Assembly (NCBI GenBank): GCA_015680685.1
Contig: MNCI01015613.1
Location: 124,001-188,000, forward strand
Length of the DNA stretch: 64,000 bases
Reading direction: 5' to 3'
From: Gnetum montanum
Lineage: Eukaryota; Streptophyta; Gnetopsida; Gnetales; Gnetaceae
How positions within the stretch are numbered: the stretch's first letter is position 1; each line of letters begins with the position of its first letter. Made by a program: the position numbers and the translations under genes. Below are positions 59,277 to 64,000 of this stretch, one piece after another. Below the pieces are notes generated by a model. The model was not told where the DNA came from, made no database searches, and saw nothing but the letters and a program-made list of their open reading frames with translations.

Positions 59277-59927
59277 CTTGGGCTTGCTCATGGGATTTGT
59301 GTATATTCAATGTTTACATTTACATGGATCAATTCTTATGATATCATCATAAGATCAAGAAAAGGTCATTGATCATTTGTTAACCACTTCTTGCATCTTT
59401 CACTTCTACTTCTTAGTTAGGTGACCATTGATTATTATCAATTTGATGCTTTTTAGGTACACATATTCTAAAGACTTTAGAAATGATTTTAGTCCAATAG
59501 GCTCTAGCACCAATTCCTATGAAATCTCAAATTTTTCTAATTAATATTTTCTTCTTGGATGTATATAGAATATGAAGGTTTCTAATATACCCTTTCCATT
59601 TCATCTAGTTTGTCCACATAAGAACTAGGGAACTTCTTTATGAGATTTCATACATATTTTAGACTTGACTTCTTCTATTGTTGTTAGCCACTAGATGCCT
59701 TCTTATTTTGTGACTACTACATACAAGCATTATTGTACACATATTTCCTCTGAATAAGTGCTACATGTTAAGTGATTAAGTGCTTTTAGGCTTTAAATTT
59801 TCTACACATAGATGCACACCATGTTACTATATGTAATGCATGGAACTCTTTTCTTCTCAATGAAGCCATGTTCATTCCCCTTGATAATTTCCAAAGAGAG
59901 ATTTGCTACCAAGCTTAGCATTACTGG
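59277..59927 (-). pseudogene. Element F protease-side fragment, between C and E
   Basis: It continues the F gene interrupted by C. AGCCACTAGATGCC and ACTACTACATACAAGC match C at 55090-55130, and CATGGAACTCTTTTCTTC with TTTCCAAAGAGAG matches C's protease-side block at 55240-55310. It stops abruptly where E's LTR begins. Confidence 0.7.
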
Positions 59928-60984
59928 TGTGGAGCAAGTTCACTCCAATAATTAAATCACCTTCAACACACTAAATCTAGATATTATGTAAAGATAAAAC
60001 TTTATGCTAGAAAATAAGAAAACTAGCTATATTCAATTAATTTATTAGAAGATTACAATAGGATTCACATAACCCATAAGCATTCAAACCTATCACTCTC
60101 AAATGATATTGCAGATCATGAGGCTCTACAACCACATAATGATTATTTTTAATGCAAGACACAACCAATATAAATCTCTTCCATAACCTAGGACTGAGAT
60201 CTCAACTGACAAGTGAGATACAAGAGAACAGAACACATAGAGCAACACACCACAAGCTAGTCTTGGAGGTGTAATCACCAATTGCACTCACCCAATGTGC
60301 TCACCCACTTTCTCTTACTTAGATCTCCGCTTTGAAGAGAATTTTCTCTCACTCATTCCCATATTAACAATGGTGAATACATTCATATTTATTTGAAATT
60401 GAAAGATAAGTTTCCTAGAAACCTTTTTTTCAAATCACCATGATATTTATAAGATGTTTTCAAAATTTTTTCATCTTATCCCTAGTTTTTTTCATCTTTT
60501 TCTATCATGTTCTAGCTATTTCCTAAATTGGGATGGGCATTTTTGGAAGTTTTTCCATCCATCTAGATCATCTCTAGCTTTTCTAGGCCATCTTCTGTGA
60601 AATCCCAGCTCTTAGTTGAAACATCTAATGCTTTTCTAGGACTTCCCCTCTAGTCTTGGGACATTCCAAATTCTAGTGGGATGTTCCAATTTCTAGTGGG
60701 ACGTCCCACCTATAAGGGCCAAATACAAAATTTCTATTTTGATGTTTGGAATCTCTAGATGCCTCAAAATAAGTCGCCATAGATCCTAGAACCCACTAGA
60801 CTCATCAAAATGAGTCCAAAATACCCTAAAACATGCCAAAATAGCTAAGAATCATCATCAACAAAAATCAACACAAGAAAAGACACAAAAATAGGACACA
60901 CTCATCTAGGTCTTCTTCAAGCGTGAAACTGGAAAAAACAACCTATAGGACAAGCATAGGAAAATTGAAAGGGGTGTTCCTACA
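59928..60984 (-). repeat. E 3' LTR
   Basis: 1,057 bp from TGTGGAGCAAG to GTTCCTACA on the plus strand, giving TGTAGG...CTCCACA on the minus strand. Boundary with F is supported by loss of F similarity at 59927. A GGGACGTCCCA-like motif is repeated near 60650-60715. The partner LTR is outside the window. Confidence 0.75.
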
Positions 60985-61002
60985 CTAGCTCTACCACCCT
61001 TT
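60985..61002 (-). promoter_or_regulatory. E polypurine tract
   Basis: The minus strand reads AAAGGGTGGTAGAGCTAG before the LTR start TGTAGGAACACC. Confidence 0.72.
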
Positions 61003-61460
61003 AAAAAGTGAACTTATGTAAATAAGTGAGTAGGGATTGACATGATTCCCCACTCAAAATGTTTGGTATCATAAACCCATTCAACATCATCAACAAACTA
61101 ATCCTCCCAATGGATCAAATATTCATGCCTCTTGACTCCCTAAGTGCTAGAAGCTTCCCTTTGCTTGAGTACAATTTTCTTCCTCTCATTCAAAGGCTTG
61201 GACTAATTAATAGCCCCCTTAAACTCATTAATGTTACCCTGTATGTTCTACTCATCAACTAGTCCATGATAGTGCATAATATTTGAAACATTAAACATCA
61301 TAGGCATACCAATGTCATTTGGTAAATCAATTTTGAAATCATTATCATTAACTTTAGCCTTGATTTTGAAAAGCCCCATCTCCTTGGCTTTGAATTTGGA
61401 GAAGTTAACATATCTCAATCACTTCTTCTTCAAGTGCACACAAAACAATTCATCAACAAT
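61003..61460 (-). pseudogene. E integrase C-terminus with chromodomain-like end
   Basis: The minus strand near 61130-61050 reads KRHEYLIHWED, a stop, then FVDDVEWVYDTKHF. This fits the YLVKWKG...ATWE core of an integrase-linked chromodomain, which directs insertion into heterochromatin. Preceding sequence near 61330-61200 fits the GPY/F-like and linker part. One TAG stop sits in the middle. Confidence 0.65.
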
Positions 61461-62300
61461 AAAATTAGACTTCTACTTATCCTCATTCCTTCTGAGAACT
61501 CTCTCTTCCACCTTCTTCTCAAGATTTAATTTTACTTGTGCATAGAGATCTCTCATCTCTTGCACAAAACTAACACTAAGTTGAGCATCACTATCAAAGC
61601 TCTTTAAAAAGTCTAGCATCTTTGGACAAAATCCATAATTCACCTCAAATGAACTTTCACCAATTGTAATATGAAAAGCATTATTATACAAAAACTTAGA
61701 ATGACGCAACAAGTTTTCCCACCTATCTAGCTATCCATCACACAAACATCTCAATATGTTTAGCAAGGATCTATTCACCACCTCCCTTTGGCCATCAAAT
61801 TATGGATGATATGTACTAGAAAAATTCAACTTTATTCCTAAAATCTTTCAAAGGAACCTTCAAAAATCACTTTTAACTTCGAGTCCCTATCACTAACAAT
61901 ATTCAAAGGAATACCATGCAACTTTACAGCATGCCGGAAAAATAAATCTGCCACATGAGAAACATAACTCACCTTCTTCAATGGAATAAAATGTGTCATC
62001 TTGGAAAACCTATCCACATTAATAAAAATAGCATTGTTCCCAATTTTGGTCTTTGGAATACCACTCACAAAGTCCATTGACACACTTTCCCATGGACCTT
62101 TGGAAATTGGCAAAGACATATAATGTCCATCCACACCTTTACCTTCTTTAAACTTTTGACATGTCAAGCAATCCTTCATAAATTTTGAAACTTTTGTCAT
62201 CATGCCAAGCCAAGAAGAGTGCCTACCCACAAGTTCCAATGTCTTATCCCTGCCCATATGTTCTATCATTCCACTACAATGCTTTTTAAACAAAATCTTC
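61461..62300 (-). pseudogene. E integrase
   Basis: The frame 62293-61838 has GRDKTLELVGRHSSWLGM and CLTCQKFKEGKG (end of the HHCC zinc-binding region), then WESVSMDFVSGIP (first catalytic Asp), NVDRFSKMTHFIP and LHGIPLNIVSDRDSKL (second Asp). The frame 61712-61473 has SKFLYNNAFHITIGESSFEV, which follows the catalytic Glu region, and a Lys/Glu-rich helix DLYAQVKLNLEKKVEERV. The two frames are separated by a decayed stretch that should hold the catalytic Glu. It is the best kept integrase of the window. Confidence 0.88.
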
Positions 62301-62399
62301 TTTTTAAAATAAAAATTAGGAATACCTACCTTTCTATTCTTGAATAATAGTTTATATTAAATATAATAGTCCCTCCATTGGTCTATCCTATTTATAAAT

Positions 62400-63130
62400 G
62401 GCTCTTTGAGGCTCTTCCAAAACTACCCAAAATCAATTTCATGCTCATACAAAGAATCAAAATCACCCATACCTTCCACATGAGGTATACTAAAATTTTT
62501 CACCCTAGATAATGCATCAGCCACCACATTGGCTTTTCCACTTTTGTGCTTCAACACAAAATTAAAATCTTGTAACTATGCAATTCACCTCATGTGCTTT
62601 ACACTCAATGTCTTTTGTGAGTTTAGAAATTGAAGTGCTTCGTGGTCCATCATCAAAGTGAATTCCTTAGGCAACAAGTAATGCCTCCAATGCTTGATTG
62701 CTTAAAGAATAGTATACAACACCTTCTCATATATGCTCTATTTTTGCCTTCACTCATTCAACTTTTCAAAAAAGAAAGCAACAATCCTACCTTGTTGTGA
62801 AAGTACCCCACCAATGGTAAATCCACTTGCATCCATCTCCACTTGAAAAAGCTCCTAAAAATATGAAATTGCAAGCACTAGTTCACTGGCAATCTTTACT
62901 TTCCATAGGTCAAAGCTCCCTTGGGTTTCATTATTCCATCTAAATTCTTTATTTTTATTTAACAAAGCAGACATAGACCATGAAAGACCACTAAAATTTT
63001 TAATGAACCATATATAAAAACCTTCTAAACTAAGGAACGATCTTACCTCTCCAACATTCTTAGGAGTTAGCCAATTCCTTATACAATTTCCCTTGGTAGC
63101 TTCCATTCAAATTTTATTTTTAGAAACCAC
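62400..63130 (-). pseudogene. E RNase H
   Basis: The frame 63106-62855 reads NWLTPKNVGEVRSFLSLEGF, YIWFIKNFSGLSWSMSALLN and FRWNNETQGSFDLWK, the RT-RNase H connection. Near 62545-62500 HKSGKANVVADALSRV is the conserved end of RNase H. In between stops interrupt the frame, and the first catalytic Asp region is changed. Confidence 0.85.
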
Positions 63131-63720
63131 ATGATCTAAATAAGTTATTTCCTTCTTGAAGAAATAATGTTTCTTCACGTTGATCACCAACTATGCCTCC
63201 TCCAACTTAAGGAACATCATTATCAAGTGATCCAAGTACTCTTCCTCATTAGAGCTATACACTAAAATATCATCAAAAAAGATAATATAGTACTTACCAA
63301 TCAAATCCTTTAATACATCATGCATCAACCTCATGAATGTAGCAGGTGCATTCATGCGCCCAAATGGCATCACCAACCACTCAAACAACCGATCCAATGT
63401 TTTGAAGGCTATATTCTACTCATCACCAGGCCTAATTTTGATTTCATGGTAATCACTCTTCAAATCAATTTTGCTAAGAATCTCAACATTGATAAGGACA
63501 TCAAGGATATCATCTATCCTTGGAATAGGAAACCTATACCTCACTATATACTATTCATAGCCCTAGAATTAATTCACATCCTCCATTCATTTCTATCCTT
63601 CTTTGGAATTTCTACTACTAGAAATACACAAGTTAAAATGGATTTTCTAATCAAGTCATTTGCAAGTAACCCATCTACTTACCTTTGTATTCAACCCTTT
63701 GATTTGGTGCCATTTGTTAA
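63131..63720 (-). pseudogene. E reverse transcriptase, 3' part
   Basis: The minus strand reads IPKKDRNEWRM near 63610, [16 protein letters not shown] near 63535, [18 protein letters not shown] near 63460, [20 protein letters not shown] near 63380, and [20 protein letters not shown] near 63275, where FFDD is the YxDD catalytic box with both Asp kept. It synthesises element DNA from its RNA. A stop in GDEW (TGG to TAG) and a few others break it. Confidence 0.9.
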
Positions 63721-64000
63721 GCTTTCTCATTTGCAATGGTAGCACTAGCAATGAAGTCAATCTGATGTTGTACATTCCTCATTGATGGTAGTTCATCCAA
63801 TCCCCCCTTGAACACCTTGGGGAATTTCTCCTTCAGGCCTAGCACACCTATAGGATGTTCAACCTACACATCATCATGGTTAGTAGCAACTATTGTTATA
63901 ATAACAAAACCAAAACTAATTTCATCATGTTCCATAATATATTTTCTCTTTCCTAGAAGGATTAAGGAAGCATTAAGAGAGTTCTACTACCTCACTTATT
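63721..64000 (-). pseudogene. E pol upstream of RT, cut by window end
   Basis: It must be the protease-RT linker of E on the minus strand. I can read no firm motif in this short piece. Confidence 0.45.

Larger units (their letters stand above)
59928..64000 (-). mobile_element. Element E: chromodomain-bearing Ty3/gypsy, 5' end outside window
   Basis: On the minus strand RT, RNase H, integrase, a chromodomain-like end, a polypurine tract and a 3' LTR follow one another. Blocks such as GPWESVSMDFVSGIP and DRFSKMTHFIP are of the chromovirus type, different from the Athila-like elements. It is inserted in F's protease region. It is less decayed than the rest: several domains have long open frames. 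Confidence 0.87.

Noticed and set aside
63320-63742. Plus-strand open frame of 140 codons
   Set aside because: It is antisense to E's reverse transcriptase.
1-64000. tRNA, rRNA, snoRNA or microRNA genes
   Set aside because: No tRNA B-box with a matching arm, no rRNA core sequence and no convincing hairpin gene was seen by eye. A covariance-model search would be needed to exclude small RNAs.

Overview
The window looks like nuclear DNA of a seed plant with a very large, repeat-choked genome. A gymnosperm such as a conifer is my best guess, inferred from the style of the repeats and not from a diagnostic gene. It is AT-rich, strongly CpG-poor, and made almost entirely of old LTR retrotransposons nested in one another. 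Every protein trace is broken by stops and frameshifts. I found no intact host gene, no tRNA or rRNA and no CRISPR array.

Layout, left to right. (1) Element G, an Athila-like Ty3/gypsy on the minus strand, runs from 24237 down past base 1. Its 5' LTR is split by element A (8183-23632, minus), a non-autonomous LTR element with a tRNA-iMet-type primer site. A is in turn split by element D (9106-19467, plus), a second Athila-like element with matching 5-bp flanks. (2) 26639-31713 is a plus-strand Athila-like composite whose two end LTRs belong to different subfamilies. (3) 31714-36046 is decayed DNA with a minus-strand Ty1/copia gag-protease fragment. (4) K (36052-38800) is a probable solo LTR of 2.75 kb, younger-looking, with a perfect 5-bp target duplication. 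(5) Element F, another minus-strand Athila-like element, is scattered over about 40600-59927. It is broken by B (40739-44982, a sister of A), by C (46226-59276, a nearly complete Athila-like element) and by E (59928 to beyond 64000, a chromodomain-bearing Ty3/gypsy).

Three things go beyond routine transposon decay. Elements A and B both carry an intron-free relic of a CCR4-type (EEP superfamily) nuclease in the sense orientation, which suggests a captured host mRNA that was amplified with the element. Element D has lost almost all of its 5' LTR, its primer site and the start of gag. In their place are about 3 kb of host-like DNA holding a five-exon, intron-containing pseudogene of the dihydroflavonol reductase / cinnamoyl-CoA reductase family. 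Element C has a long sense-strand coding relic, about 2.5 kb and partly coiled-coil-like, between integrase and its 3' LTR; D lacks it.

Three single N characters (15042, 23336, 37794) look like assembly joins. At least one hides missing sequence and one sits inside a suspicious 46-bp duplication.
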